Notes: generated from the sequence alone by a model not told the origin. Shown: positions 8,543 to 18,818, counted from the stretch's first letter. The stretch is 64,000 nt of DNA from Rhodococcoides corynebacterioides NBRC 14404 (GCF_001894765.1 NZ_BCWV01000005.1:62001-126000), one strand, 5' to 3'. Numbers and translations: made by a program.

Positions 8543-8612
8543 CGTGGTGCGGGTGTCGAGGCGATCGGGTCCGACGGCTCGGCGGGGCGCGATCGTCTCG
8601 TGCGTTGGCGGA

Positions 8613-8924
8613 CTACGGGAGCTTGGACGCGAGGACGTCGGCCGCCAGGATCTCGGGTGCTGCGCCGAGGAGGTGCTGGTTGGCCATCAGGGCTGCGACG
8701 ATGGCGCCGTTGGCGTGGGCGTCGCGAGCGGCCTCGTCGGGGAATGCATCGAAGATCCAGAAGGTGTCGGCGTGGGTCCTAGCCGCGAACCAGACAATCG
8801 TTCCTACTTCTTCGTTGGCTAGTGCGACAGCGCCGGCGAGCAGATCGGCGAGCGCGTCGTGCTGTCCATCGGCCGCGACGATCTTGGCGACGAAGGCATA
8901 CGGAAGTGATGCGGGTGTGGACAT
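8613..8924 (-). CDS. ABM-domain (YgiN-like) putative quinol monooxygenase
   Basis: A 103-residue protein with the antibiotic-biosynthesis-monooxygenase fold pattern: AFVAKIVAADGQHDALADLL, then GTIVWFAARTHADTFWIFDAFPDEAARDAH and a short C-terminal helix. Such proteins form dimeric alpha/beta barrels and oxidise quinols or polyketides without cofactor, or act as detoxifying enzymes. The start ATG at 8924 has a strong ribosome-binding site (AAGGAG, 8 bp upstream). It is divergent from the GlxA-type regulator gene across a 107-bp intergenic space, a typical arrangement for a regulator and its target. It belongs to the accessory patch and is absent from the M. tuberculosis gene order as I remember it. 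Confidence 0.82.
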   Translation of the reverse strand: MSTPASLPYAFVAKIVAADGQHDALADLLAGAVALANEEVGTIVWFAARTHADTFWIFDAFPDEAARDAHANGAIVAALMANQHLLGAAPEILAADVLASKLP

Positions 8925-9008
8925 GAGGGGTTCTCCTTGAAGTCGGGGTTCTTCGTGGGGCGAGTTCAGCGTATGACGAGCGAGGGCCGGTGGGGAGTGG
9001 CGTATACG

Positions 9009-9024
9009 ACAGTATTGCTATTGT
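9009..9024. promoter_or_regulatory. Candidate operator between the ABM and GlxA genes
   Basis: An imperfect inverted repeat, ACAGTA-N4-TATTGT, with 5 of 6 positions symmetric. It lies in an unusually AT-rich spot 7 bp upstream of the regulator start and 85 bp from the ABM start. It could be an autoregulatory site or simply part of a -10 region. The evidence is only the symmetry, the base composition and the divergent arrangement. Confidence 0.25.
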
Positions 9025-9031
9025 TCGCGCC

Positions 9032-9973
9032 ATGCGTATCGGACTGATCGCGATCGACGGCTGCTTCGGTTCGGCGGTCGCGTCGGTCATCGACATCGTG
9101 CGGGTGGCCGACGGAGCCCGCGGCGATGTCGACCCGCGGATCGACCCGATCGAACTCGCCATCCTCGGACCGAAACGGCGAGTGACCACGACGGCATCGA
9201 TGACCCTGTCGGTGGACCACCCGCTGTCGGAGTCCGGAGAGTTCGACGTGGTCGTCGTCCCTGCGCTTGGAACCCTCACGGCCGCCGCGACCCACGACGC
9301 CCTCCAGAGCCGAGATGCACGTTCGGTCATCGCCTCACTCGGGCGCCTCGACGACGCGACCACCCGGATCGCCGCGGCGTGCACCGGCGTGTTCGCCGTC
9401 GCCGAGACCGGACGGATGCATCATCGGCGGGCGACGACCAGCTGGTTCCTGGGGCCGGAGTTCCTGAAGCGCTATCCGACCGTCGCCCTCGATCTCGACA
9501 CCATGGTCGTGGTCGACGGGAACCTCGTCACCGCCGGCGCCGCGTTCGCCCACATCGACCTCGCGCTCTCACTCGTGCGATCGATCAGCCCCGACCTGGC
9601 CCAACATGTCGCCAAGCTCCTCATCATCGACGAGCGTCCGTCGCAGGCGGCCTTCGTCGCCTACGAACATCTCCGGCACGAGGACCCGATCGTCGTCGAG
9701 TTCGAACGCTTCGTGCGCGCCCGCCTGGACGAACCGTTCAACGTCGCCTTCGTCGCGCAGTCGCTCGGCACCAGTCGGCGCACCCTCGAACGACGAGTCC
9801 GTGCGGCGCTCAACCTCACTCCGCTCGGCTTCGTCCAACGGCTTCGCATCGAACGAGCTCGGCACCTCTCAGCAACCACGGACCTCACCTCCGAGGAGAT
9901 CGCGCTACGGGTCGGCTACGCGAACGCCGAGACTCTGCGCTCCCTCCTGCGCAGGGAGCGACGCCGTTCCTGA
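9032..9973 (+). CDS. GlxA-family AraC-type transcriptional regulator
   Basis: A 313-residue two-domain regulator. Residues 1-~190 form a DJ-1/PfpI-like (GATase1-like) domain: IGLIAIDGCFGSAVASVIDI, DVVVVPALGTLT and the AACTGVFAVAETG elbow with its Cys. Residues ~215-313 form an AraC helix-turn-helix domain with VAQSLGTSRRTLERRVRAAL and a second HTH, TSEEIALRVGYANAETLRSL. The C-terminal end is slightly short (LLRRERRRS). The family senses small metabolites and usually activates neighbouring genes. The divergent ABM monooxygenase is the obvious candidate target. The ATG at 9032 is the first Met that begins the conserved beta strand. Confidence 0.88.
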   Translation: MRIGLIAIDGCFGSAVASVIDIVRVADGARGDVDPRIDPIELAILGPKRRVTTTASMTLSVDHPLSESGEFDVVVVPALGTLTAAATHDALQSRDARSVIASLGRLDDATTRIAAACTGVFAVAETGRMHHRRATTSWFLGPEFLKRYPTVALDLDTMVVVDGNLVTAGAAFAHIDLALSLVRSISPDLAQHVAKLLIIDERPSQAAFVAYEHLRHEDPIVVEFERFVRARLDEPFNVAFVAQSLGTSRRTLERRVRAALNLTPLGFVQRLRIERARHLSATTDLTSEEIALRVGYANAETLRSLLRRERRRS

Positions 9974-10455
9974 CCTATCGCCATGCCTGTAGCCGGTGTC
10001 CTAGCGCTCGGTTGGAACCACCTCTCAGCACGTCGCGTCGACGCTCCTGCGTCGCCCCTGGACGACCCACTCGACACGCCCGCAGCACAGGCCATGTGAC
10101 GTGCCCCGGCTTCCCGGACGGTCGGGGTTGGGTGGCTGTGATGTCGCTGCGTTCTCGTCGAGGGGGTCAGCAGACCCGATCAGGGTCGATTGGGATGAGC
10201 CGCGAAGGCGGTCAGGTCAGGGCGGCCGAAGCCGGCCGGCGGGGTAGCGTCGGACACGTCGAGGTCTTTCGGATGGATGGCGTAGGAACCTCCATCGTCG
10301 GGAGACCTCGACGTCTATCTGCGGACCGACGCGCCCGGCCGACCTACACCCTCATCTGGGAAGAGCCCGTAAAGGCGTCCCCCAGGGTCCGACAATGCCA
10401 TGGTCCACACCCGATGAACGGTGGCACAGTTCACGACGAGTTCTCGCAACAAGAA
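9974..10455. other. About 480 bp without a convincing gene; contains a 12-bp inverted repeat
   Basis: Open frames cross this stretch but none has a plausible start, known motif or gene-like neighbour, and one is only a read-through in a second frame of the regulator gene. A perfect 12-bp inverted repeat (ACGTCGAGGTCT) lies at 10256-10267 and 10303-10314 around a 35-bp centre. Together with the nearby transposase remnant this suggests decayed mobile-element DNA, but I cannot identify an element. Confidence 0.45.
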
Positions 10456-10477
10456 AGGCCCCCTCGAAAGGGGGCCT
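10456..10477 (-). terminator. Rho-independent terminator of the Gly-Cys-Val tRNA operon
   Basis: A perfect 9-bp stem (AGGCCCCCT/AGGGGGCCT) closes a 4-nt loop. On the minus strand it is followed by a T-rich tail (TTCTTGTTG). It sits 16 bp downstream of the tRNA-Val(GAC) 3' end, so it fits transcription ending after the three minus-strand tRNAs. Confidence 0.85.
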
Positions 10478-10492
10478 GACCTGTATTTACCG

Positions 10493-10567
10493 TGGTGCGC
10501 GATACTGGGATTGAACCAGTGACCTCTTCCGTGTCAGGGAAGCGCTCTCCCGCTGAGCTAATCGCGC
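10493..10567 (-). tRNA. tRNA-Val (anticodon GAC), CCA encoded
   Basis: A complete cloverleaf on the minus strand. The acceptor stem is GCGCGAT/ATCGCGC with discriminator A. The anticodon loop is CTGACAC in a CTTCC/GGAAG stem and the T arm is TGGTTCAATCCCA. The 3' CCA is encoded in the DNA, unlike in its two cluster neighbours. It is the last gene of the Gly-Cys-Val cluster. Confidence 0.95.
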
Positions 10568-10597
10568 GGAACCCGGTGGATCACGGACCGGGTAACG

Positions 10598-10668
10598 AGG
10601 TGGAGACGGGAATCGAACCCGTGTGCACGGCTTTGCAGGCCGTTGCCTCACCACTCGGCCACTCCACC
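10598..10668 (-). tRNA. tRNA-Cys (anticodon GCA)
   Basis: A minus-strand cloverleaf with acceptor stem GGTGGAG/CTCCACC and discriminator T. The anticodon loop is CTGCAAA in a CGGC/GCCG stem and the T loop is GGTTCGATTCC. No CCA is encoded. It is the middle gene of the cluster, 30 bp upstream of tRNA-Val. Confidence 0.95.
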
Positions 10669-10708
10669 GTGGTGACGGGATCCCTGAATCGGAATCTCGA
10701 TACCCTCG

Positions 10709-10781
10709 AGCGGACGACGGGATTCGAACCCGCGACCCCAACCTTGGCAAGGTTGTGCGCTACCAGCTGCGCCACGTCCGC
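10709..10781 (-). tRNA. tRNA-Gly (anticodon GCC)
   Basis: A minus-strand cloverleaf with acceptor stem GCGGACG/CGTCCGC and discriminator T. The anticodon loop is TTGCCAA in a CAACC/GGTTG stem and the T arm is GGGTTCGAATCCC. CCA is not encoded. It is the first gene of the three-tRNA transcription unit, 42 bp downstream of the predicted -10 box. Confidence 0.95.
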
Positions 10782-10823
10782 ACGCTCCTCGGCGGCGTTT
10801 CCGCCTCCGTGGTGCGGTTCGAA

Positions 10824-10853
10824 ACATTAGCCCACTGTGTCCGAGAGTCACAA
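10824..10853 (-). promoter_or_regulatory. Sigma-70-type promoter of the tRNA-Gly-Cys-Val operon
   Basis: On the minus strand, TTGTGA (-35, 10848-10853) and TAATGT (-10, 10824-10829) are separated by 18 bp. This is one of the best sigma-A-like promoter matches in the window. It lies at the expected distance upstream of tRNA-Gly. Confidence 0.7.
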
Positions 10854-10951
10854 ATCGCCTGTTCACGCGGCGTGTGCGGCAGATTCGCGTCGCGTTCTCC
10901 CCGGTGCGCCGCGGACCGGGATTCGGGCGTTCGGCGCAGGCACCCGGCGCT

Positions 10952-10981
10952 TTGGGAGTGGCGATCGGTGCGTGCTAGTGT
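10952..10981 (+). promoter_or_regulatory. Candidate promoter of tRNA-Val(CAC)
   Basis: TTGGGA (-35, 10952-10957) and TAGTGT (-10, 10976-10981) are separated by 18 bp. They end 44 bp before the mature 5' end of tRNA-Val(CAC), leaving room for a short leader. Confidence 0.55.
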
Positions 10982-11025
10982 TCCTCCTCGTTCGAGCGTC
11001 CGGTTCCGGCCGGAGGCACGTGCGC

Positions 11026-11097
11026 GGTCCCGTGGCTCAGTGGAAGAGCGTCCCGTTCACACCGGGGAGGTCGCTGGTTCGAACCCAGCCGGGACCA
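11026..11097 (+). tRNA. tRNA-Val (anticodon CAC)
   Basis: A plus-strand cloverleaf. The acceptor stem is GGTCCCG/CGGGACC with discriminator A. The anticodon loop is TTCACAC in a CCCG/CGGG stem, and the T arm is GCTGGTTCGAACCCAGC. The next bases are CCG rather than CCA, so the CCA end must be added. It is divergent from the three-tRNA cluster and has its own promoter and hairpin terminator. Confidence 0.95.
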
Positions 11098-11115
11098 CCG
11101 CAGAAGTATCGACAG

Positions 11116-11146
11116 CAGGCCCGCACCGATCATCGGTGCGGGCCTG
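11116..11146 (+). terminator. Hairpin terminator after tRNA-Val(CAC)
   Basis: Two perfectly complementary 15-base arms (CAGGCCCGCACCGAT and its complement) flank a single base. It lies 18 bp after the tRNA. There is no strong T-tract, as is common for actinobacterial terminators. Confidence 0.75.
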
Positions 11147-11204
11147 TTGCCGTTCGTCGGCCTCGACTCGTCCGGTCCGACGCCCGCGTCGGTACCCTGA
11201 ACCC

Positions 11205-11654
11205 GTGAACAGCGACGACACGAGTGTGCGGTCCGCCCCTTCCGCATCCCGCCGCACCCGCGAGCCGAGCAAGTACCGCCGGTGGCGCGACGGTCTCGCG
11301 TCCCGCCCCACCGTGGACAGGGCGTACCGCATCGGTGTCGGCGTCGTCGGCACCCTCGTCCTCGCGGTCGGCATCGTCGCCATTCCCTATCCGGGCCCGG
11401 GTTGGCTCATCGTCTTCGCCGGACTGGGCATTCTCGCATCGGAGTTCGCGTGGGCCAAGAAGGTTCTCCACTGGGTGCGGGCGCGTTACGACGCATTCAT
11501 GGCGTGGTTCGAGAAGCAGAACCTGGTGGTCAAGGGTATCGGTGTGCTGTTCACGGCCGCCGTGGTCGTCGCCACCCTGTGGGTGCTCGGCGCCCTCGAG
11601 CTCGTCGGGGGCTGGGTCGGCCTGGACTGGGCGTGGCTGCAGAGCCCGCTCTGA
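11205..11654 (+). CDS. PGPGW (TIGR02611-like) membrane protein
   Basis: A 149-residue protein with a basic, disordered N-terminus (~45 residues) and two hydrophobic regions at ~50-85 and ~110-140. The first contains the family signature PYPGPGWLIVFAGLGILASEF. It is a small actinobacterial membrane protein family with no known function. The GTG at 11205 was chosen because upstream sequence belongs to the tRNA-Val and its terminator. Its 3' end overlaps the next gene by up to 22 bp, suggesting co-expression with the FhuF-like protein. Confidence 0.8.
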   Translation: MNSDDTSVRSAPSASRRTREPSKYRRWRDGLASRPTVDRAYRIGVGVVGTLVLAVGIVAIPYPGPGWLIVFAGLGILASEFAWAKKVLHWVRARYDAFMAWFEKQNLVVKGIGVLFTAAVVVATLWVLGALELVGGWVGLDWAWLQSPL

Positions 11655-12373
11655 TTCCGCCGTCGACCGAGCCCGGTGCGGTCGTCGCCGCTGCCGCACG
11701 GGCTCTGCCGTGGGCGGCGGCGTCGTTCCACGTTCCGCCCGGATCACCGTTCCTCGGGTCGCTCGACCTCGCCGACGTACTCGATCGCGCCGCCGTCCGG
11801 TGGCCGGACGTCTCTCCGGCGGTGCTGGCCACCCTCTGGTGGTACGGCTCCAGTTCGACGCTTGCGACGGTGTCGATCGCACAACTGGCCGTGACGGGCC
11901 GGTGCGTCGATCTCGCCCACGAGTCGGCCCGGGTCACGGTGGGGGAGACCGGGACCGTGGCGTCGTCGACCGCGGCGGTGACCGTCGGCGACACCGCCGC
12001 GGGGGCGTCGTTCGCCGACGCCGTCGACGCCCTGGTCGAGGCCGTCCGGCGTCGGGTCCCGTCCGTCTCCGGAGCGAGTCTGTGGGCGATCGCCTCGGAC
12101 AGCGTCGCCAACCGCGCGCTCGACGTCGCGTGCGCGCTGGATCGTGTCGACGATGCGCCGCGCTGGGCGGCACTGCTCACGAGCGAGCGGCGTCGGCACC
12201 CCTTCCCGACTCCGCGATTCGTCGACGTCACGGCGAACGGACGGTCGCGGCGCTTCCTGCGCCGCAGTTCGTGTTGCCGCGTGGTCGACGCCGGCGAGGA
12301 CCTCTGCACGAGTTGCCCACGGCGCACTCCGGCGGACCGCGCCGCGCGGTGGGCGGCCCTGGTCGGGCGCTGA
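11633..12373 (+). CDS. FhuF-like [2Fe-2S] ferric-siderophore reductase-type protein
   Basis: A ~246-residue protein with a C-terminal CC-x9-C-x2-C cluster ([15 protein letters not shown] followed by P), matching the unusual [2Fe-2S] site of FhuF-type ferric-siderophore reductases. The middle ([17 protein letters not shown]) also fits the FhuF family. It may release iron from imported siderophores in the cytoplasm. No transporter is next to it. The start is uncertain: GTG at 11633 overlaps the preceding gene by 22 bp, and the next candidate codons are non-canonical. It precedes thrS by 106 bp. Confidence 0.72.
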   Translation: MAAEPALIPPSTEPGAVVAAAARALPWAAASFHVPPGSPFLGSLDLADVLDRAAVRWPDVSPAVLATLWWYGSSSTLATVSIAQLAVTGRCVDLAHESARVTVGETGTVASSTAAVTVGDTAAGASFADAVDALVEAVRRRVPSVSGASLWAIASDSVANRALDVACALDRVDDAPRWAALLTSERRRHPFPTPRFVDVTANGRSRRFLRRSSCCRVVDAGEDLCTSCPRRTPADRAARWAALVGR

Positions 12374-12479
12374 CCACCCGCTGCGCGACGCGCGGCGGAA
12401 CCGGTGTCGCCCGGTGCCGATACGCTGTCACCGATCCATCCGTCCGCCTCCCAGTCCGTCAGTCGAGGAGCACATCACC

Positions 12480-14545
<2,066 letters not shown>

Positions 14546-14549
<4 letters not shown>

Positions 14550-15094
14550 GCGGGCCCGACGACACGATCGTCGACCACGGAGTCGGCGACGAGGACCGCC
14601 TGCAACGGCTGTGGTCGCCGCACCGGATGTCGTACATCGCGACGGCACCGGGCAGTGGTGACGACAAGGCCGTGACGGAACCGTTCACCCACATCCCGAC
14701 GCTCGCCGACGAGGACGGGCTGGTGGTCGCGCGCGGTGACCAGGTCTACGCGGTGCTCAACCTCTACCCGTACAACCCCGGCCATCTCATGGTGGTGCCG
14801 TACCGCAAGGTCGCGGCGTTGGAGGATCTGACCGACGCGGAGAGCATCGAGCTGATGCGCTTCACGCAGCACGCGATTCGCACCATCAAGAAGGTCTCGC
14901 GGCCGCACGGATTCAACGTCGGGCTCAATCTCGGTGCACCCGCCGGGGGTTCGCTGGCCGAACACCTGCACCAGCACGTCGTGCCCCGGTGGGGCGGCGA
15001 CGCCAACTTCATCACCGTGATCGGTGGCGCGAAGGTGATGCCGCAGTTGTTGCGGGACACTCGAGCGCTCCTCGCCGACGCGTGGAAGGACTGA
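14546..15094 (+). CDS. HIT-domain protein, probable diadenosine tetraphosphate phosphorylase
   Basis: A 182-residue HIT protein with the histidine triad [10 protein letters not shown] near residue 134, preceded by [17 protein letters not shown]. The ~40-residue N-terminal part contains [11 protein letters not shown], typical of the branch to which Rv2613c belongs. Rv2613c is known as an Ap4A phosphorylase, so the same role is likely here: clearing dinucleoside polyphosphates made by aminoacyl-tRNA synthetases, which fits its place directly behind thrS. The GTG start overlaps the thrS stop by 4 bp. Confidence 0.9.
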
Positions 15095-15098
15095 CCAC

Positions 15099-15779
15099 GT
15101 GCTGAGCATCTTCGGGCGGGCGTCGGCCAGCAAGGTCACCGCGCCGCTCGGCCGAGCCCTGAACAGCACCGGCCTGACCCCCGACTCGGTGACCATCATC
15201 GGCACCGTCGTCAGCGTGGTCGCGGCCGTCACGCTGTTCCCGAGCGACCACCTGTTCATCGGGACGCTGGTCATCTGGCTCTTCGTGATGTTCGACATGC
15301 TCGACGGCGCGATGGCCAGGGCGCGCGGCGGTGGCAGCAAGTACGGGGCGGTCCTCGACGCCACGTGCGACCGAGTGGCCGACGGCGCCATCTTCGCCGG
15401 GTTGTCCTGGTGGGCGATCTTCCACCAGAACGATCGACCACTGCTCGCCGCGATGCTGGTCTGCCTGGTGACCTCGCAGGTCATCTCCTACGCGAAGGCG
15501 CGCGCCGAGGCCAGTGGCCTGTCCGCCGACGGCGGGTGGATCGAGCGATCCGATCGACTGGTCATCGTGCTGGTCGGCTCGGGCCTGACCGGTATCGGTC
15601 AACTGGCGTCGTGGGACTGGCTGCAGTTCGCTCTCCCCGTGGCGACGTACTTCCTGGCCGCCGCCAGCATCGTCACCGTCTTCCAGCGAGTGCTGGCCGT
15701 GCGCAATTCCGCGGGGGCGCGTGACATCATCCCCATCCAGCCCGACCGGAACCGGATCGAACCGGGCCAGTCCTCGTGA
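15099..15779 (+). CDS. pgsA1: Phosphatidylinositol-phosphate synthase (CDP-alcohol phosphotransferase)
   Basis: A 226-residue membrane enzyme with about six transmembrane helices and the CDP-alcohol phosphotransferase signature D-x2-D-G-x2-A-R-x7/8-G-x3-D-x3-D, visible as MFDMLDGAMARARG then GAVLDATCDR. In mycolic actinobacteria this enzyme joins CDP-diacylglycerol and inositol-1-phosphate to give PI-phosphate, the first step toward PI, PIMs and lipoarabinomannan. The gene is followed by patA and pimA with start/stop overlaps, so one operon makes the PIM core. The assignment as PIP synthase rather than PGP synthase rests on this context. Confidence 0.93.
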   Translation: MLSIFGRASASKVTAPLGRALNSTGLTPDSVTIIGTVVSVVAAVTLFPSDHLFIGTLVIWLFVMFDMLDGAMARARGGGSKYGAVLDATCDRVADGAIFAGLSWWAIFHQNDRPLLAAMLVCLVTSQVISYAKARAEASGLSADGGWIERSDRLVIVLVGSGLTGIGQLASWDWLQFALPVATYFLAAASIVTVFQRVLAVRNSAGARDIIPIQPDRNRIEPGQSS

Positions 15780-16687
15780 GCCTCGGCGAGCAGCTCGGCG
15801 CCGCGGGTTACGTCGCCGGCTGGCGGGTGGTCAGGGCGTTGCCGGAGGGTGTGGCTCGCAGGCTGTTCGACGCCGGCGCGGACCTGGCCGCGCGTCGCGG
15901 TGGTGGCCCGGAGCAGTTGCGGCGCAACCTGGCTCGGGTGCTGGGGACGACGCCGGCGGACGTTCCGGACGAGCTGGTCCGGGCGTCGGTGCGGTCCTAT
16001 GCCCGGTACTGGCGTGAGGCGTTCCGGCTGCCGTCGATGGATCTCGCCGCGCAGGCGCGCAGCATCGATGCCTCGGTGAGCGGCAAGGAGCACCTCGAGG
16101 CCGCTCTCGCCGCGGGACGCGGCGCCGTCCTGGCCCTCCCGCACAGCGGGAACTGGGACATGGCCGGGGTATGGCTCACACAGACCCACGGGCAGTTCAC
16201 CACCGTCGCCGAACGGTTGCGGCCCGAGTCCCTCTACCGGCGATTCGTGGAATACCGCGAGTCGCTCGGGTTCGAGATCTTTCCGCTCAGCGGTGGTGAG
16301 CGGCCCCCGTTCGAGCAGTTGCGCGATCGACTCGAGGCGGGCCGCGTCGTGTGCCTGCTGGGGGAGCGGGACCTCGCGCGGCACGGGGTGCCGGTCACGT
16401 TCTTCGGGGAGCCCACGCGCATGCCCGCGGGACCGGCGCGGTTGGCCGTCGACACCGGTGCGGCGCTGCTCCCGGTGCACTGCTGGTTCACCGAGTCCGG
16501 GTGGGGTTTCTCGGTCGAGCCTCCCCTCGACGTGTCGGGTGGAGTCGAGGACGCGACGCAGCAGCTGGCCGATCGCTTCGCGGCCAACATCGCAGCGCAC
16601 CCCGAGGACTGGCACATGCTGCAGCCGCTGTGGTGGGACGACCTCTCCGAGGCCCGTCGGGCCCGGATGACGGGGGACGCGCCGTGA
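15776..16687 (+). CDS. patA: Phosphatidylinositol mannoside acyltransferase
   Basis: A 303-residue membrane-associated acyltransferase of the HtrB/LpxL-like superfamily. The catalytic HxxxxD motif is HSGNWD near residue 122, and GERDLARHGVPVTFFGEP (~198) fits the substrate-binding block. PatA adds palmitate to the 6-position of the mannose on PIM1/PIM2. The GTG start overlaps the pgsA1 stop (GTGA) and its own stop overlaps the pimA start, giving a fully coupled pgsA1-patA-pimA unit as in M. tuberculosis (Rv2612c-Rv2610c). Confidence 0.93.
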   Translation: MSLGEQLGAAGYVAGWRVVRALPEGVARRLFDAGADLAARRGGGPEQLRRNLARVLGTTPADVPDELVRASVRSYARYWREAFRLPSMDLAAQARSIDASVSGKEHLEAALAAGRGAVLALPHSGNWDMAGVWLTQTHGQFTTVAERLRPESLYRRFVEYRESLGFEIFPLSGGERPPFEQLRDRLEAGRVVCLLGERDLARHGVPVTFFGEPTRMPAGPARLAVDTGAALLPVHCWFTESGWGFSVEPPLDVSGGVEDATQQLADRFAANIAAHPEDWHMLQPLWWDDLSEARRARMTGDAP

Positions 16688-17808
16688 AGATCGGCATCGT
16701 CTGCCCGTATTCCTTCGACGTTCCCGGCGGAGTTCAGGCGCACGTCGCGGAGCTCGCCGAGGTCCTGATCCAGCGCGGACACAAGGTCAGCGTGCTCGCC
16801 CCCGCGAGCGACGACACCGAGCTGCCGGATTTCGTGGTCTCCACCGGCAAGGCTCTGAGCTTCCCGTACAACGGGTCGGTGGCGCGGCTGGCGTTCGGCC
16901 CGGTCACCTACGGCCGGATCAAGTCGTGGATCGACAAGGGGGAGTTCGACGTCCTCCACATCCACGAGCCCAATGCACCCAGCCTGTCGATGCTCTCGCT
17001 CAAGATCGCGGACGGTCCCATCGTGGCGACCTTCCATGCGTCCACCACGAAGTCGTTGTTGCTCAGCACGTTCCAGGGTGTGCTCCGGCCGTACCACGAG
17101 AAGATCGCCGGCCGGGTCGCCGTGAGCGAACTCGCGCGCCGCTGGCAGGTCGAGGCGCTGGGTACCGACGCCGTCGAGATCCCCAACGGTGTCCACGTTC
17201 CGGCGTTCCGCGAAGCGCCGGTGCTCCCGGACTATCCGCGAGAAGGGCGGACCGTTCTGTTCATCGGTCGGTACGACGAACCGCGCAAGGGCATGGCGAC
17301 CCTGCTCGGCGCGCTCGGCCGGATCGTCGCCGCGCACCCCGACGTCGAGGTGCTCGTGGTCGGACGAGGCGACGAGCAGAAGCTCCGTCAGGAGGCCGGC
17401 CCACTGGCCCGGCACTTCCGATTCCTCGGCCAGACCACCGATGCGGAGAAGGCGTCGGCGTTGCGCTCGGCGGACGTCTACTGCGCCCCGAACACCGGCG
17501 GTGAGAGCTTCGGCATCGTGCTGGTGGAGGCGATGGCGGCCGGCGCCCCCGTCGTCGCGTCCGACCTCGACGCGTTCCGTCGCGTGTTGCGCGGCGGTAC
17601 GGCCGGGGCGTTGTTCCCGGTGGGCAACGCCGACGCCCTCGCCGACGAGGTGAACTCCCTGCTCGACGACGACGCACGCCGGACGGCGCTCGTCGCGGAG
17701 GCCTCGCGCGTCGTCGTGAACTACGACTGGCCGGTGGTCGCCGAGCAGATCGTGCGCGTCTACGAGGCCGTCGCCGTCCCCGGCCGGGTCGTGGGGGTGG
17801 CCGAATGA
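16684..17808 (+). CDS. pimA: Phosphatidylinositol alpha-mannosyltransferase PimA
   Basis: A 374-residue GT-B glycosyltransferase (GT4). The N-terminal Rossmann domain starts VKIGIVCPYSFDVPGGVQAH with the GGVQ loop used for GDP-mannose and PI. HIHEPNAPS and FHASTTKS are the acceptor-site blocks. The C-terminal half carries FIGRYDEPRKGM (Arg/Lys contacts to the donor phosphates) and the E-x7-E motif ESFGIVLVEAMAAGAPVVAS. It transfers the first mannose to PI on the inner membrane face. The GTG start overlaps the patA stop, and the stop overlaps the Nudix gene start (ATGA). Confidence 0.96.
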   Translation: MKIGIVCPYSFDVPGGVQAHVAELAEVLIQRGHKVSVLAPASDDTELPDFVVSTGKALSFPYNGSVARLAFGPVTYGRIKSWIDKGEFDVLHIHEPNAPSLSMLSLKIADGPIVATFHASTTKSLLLSTFQGVLRPYHEKIAGRVAVSELARRWQVEALGTDAVEIPNGVHVPAFREAPVLPDYPREGRTVLFIGRYDEPRKGMATLLGALGRIVAAHPDVEVLVVGRGDEQKLRQEAGPLARHFRFLGQTTDAEKASALRSADVYCAPNTGGESFGIVLVEAMAAGAPVVASDLDAFRRVLRGGTAGALFPVGNADALADEVNSLLDDDARRTALVAEASRVVVNYDWPVVAEQIVRVYEAVAVPGRVVGVAE

Positions 17809-18818
17809 CCACGACGCTCGTGGCGATCGGACTGCTGCTCGCCGTTCTCCTGGTGTTCGCGGCACTGTGGTCGTACTCGACCGCGCACCGACTGGACCGT
17901 CTGCACGTGCGGTACGACCGCGCGTGGCAGTCCCTCGAGGCGGCGTTGGCGCGGCGCTCCGTCGTGACGCGCGCGGTGGCCGCCACCCTGGACGGGCCGG
18001 ACACACCCGCCCGGACGTTGACCTCGCTGGCCGATCGGGCCGAACGCGCGGACCGCGCCGACCGGGAGAGCGCCGAGAACGCGGTGTCGGTGGCCATCGG
18101 TCGCATCGACCTCACGCGGCTTCCCCCGCAACTGGTGTCGGAGCTGGCCGACGCCGAGGCCCGGGTGCAGATCGCCCGCCGCTTCCACAACGACGCGGTG
18201 CGGGACACGCTCGCGCTGCGTTCCCGCCGGCCCGTGCGATGGCTGAAGCTGGGGGGCACGGCTCCGATGCCGACGTACTTCGAGATCACCGAGCGCGACA
18301 CGACCACGGCGCCGGTGGCCGCGGCGCGGACGCGCACGTCGGCGCGGGTGGTCCTGATGGACGATCGGGGGCGCGTCCTGCTGCTTCGCGGCCACGACCC
18401 CCGGGTGCCCGAGGTCCACTTCTGGTTCACGATCGGAGGCGAGGTCGAGGTCGGCGAGACGCTCCGCGACGCCGCCGTCCGGGAACTGCGCGAGGAAACG
18501 GGCCTGCAGGCGTCGGCCGACGATCTGCGCGGACCGATGTGGCGCCGGACGGCGACGTTCACCTTCGACGGCCGGGTCATCAAGTCCGAGGAATTGTTCT
18601 TCGCCCTCCGAGCCGAGGCGTTCGAGCCGGTCTCGACCGGTTTCACCGACCTCGAACGTCGAGTGGTCGTCGATCATCGGTGGTGCACGGCGGACGACAT
18701 CCGTCGCGTCGCGGCGTCGGGCGAAGCGGTGTATCCCCGCGCGATGGCCGAGCTGCTCGACGAGGCGGACACGGTGCTCGCGATGCGAACCGATCCCGAC
18801 GTGCGCGCCATCGCCTGA
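17805..18818 (+). CDS. Membrane-anchored LemA-like/Nudix fusion hydrolase
   Basis: A 337-residue protein of two parts. Residues ~4-24 are a transmembrane helix, followed by a helical, coiled-coil-like region (to ~150) that ends with [13 protein letters not shown], resembling the signature of LemA proteins. Residues ~178-330 form a Nudix domain; the Nudix box spans residues 211-233 with the expected Gly, Glu and RELREET residues. Nudix enzymes cleave nucleoside diphosphates linked to another group. Being anchored and coupled to pimA (ATGA overlap) suggests a nucleotide sugar or lipid-linked diphosphate substrate, but this is inference. It corresponds to Rv2609c. Confidence 0.85.
   Translation: MTTTLVAIGLLLAVLLVFAALWSYSTAHRLDRLHVRYDRAWQSLEAALARRSVVTRAVAATLDGPDTPARTLTSLADRAERADRADRESAENAVSVAIGRIDLTRLPPQLVSELADAEARVQIARRFHNDAVRDTLALRSRRPVRWLKLGGTAPMPTYFEITERDTTTAPVAAARTRTSARVVLMDDRGRVLLLRGHDPRVPEVHFWFTIGGEVEVGETLRDAAVRELREETGLQASADDLRGPMWRRTATFTFDGRVIKSEELFFALRAEAFEPVSTGFTDLERRVVVDHRWCTADDIRRVAASGEAVYPRAMAELLDEADTVLAMRTDPDVRAIA

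Noticed and set aside
10493-11097. Phage or island integration site at the tRNA genes
   Set aside because: No repeated copy of a tRNA 3' end and no integrase gene were found nearby, so the accessory patch cannot be called an integrated element.
12374-12479. T-box or other riboswitch before thrS (also looked for before hisS, aspS and alaS)
   Set aside because: No T-box-like conserved sequence, specifier loop or antiterminator was found in any of these leaders.
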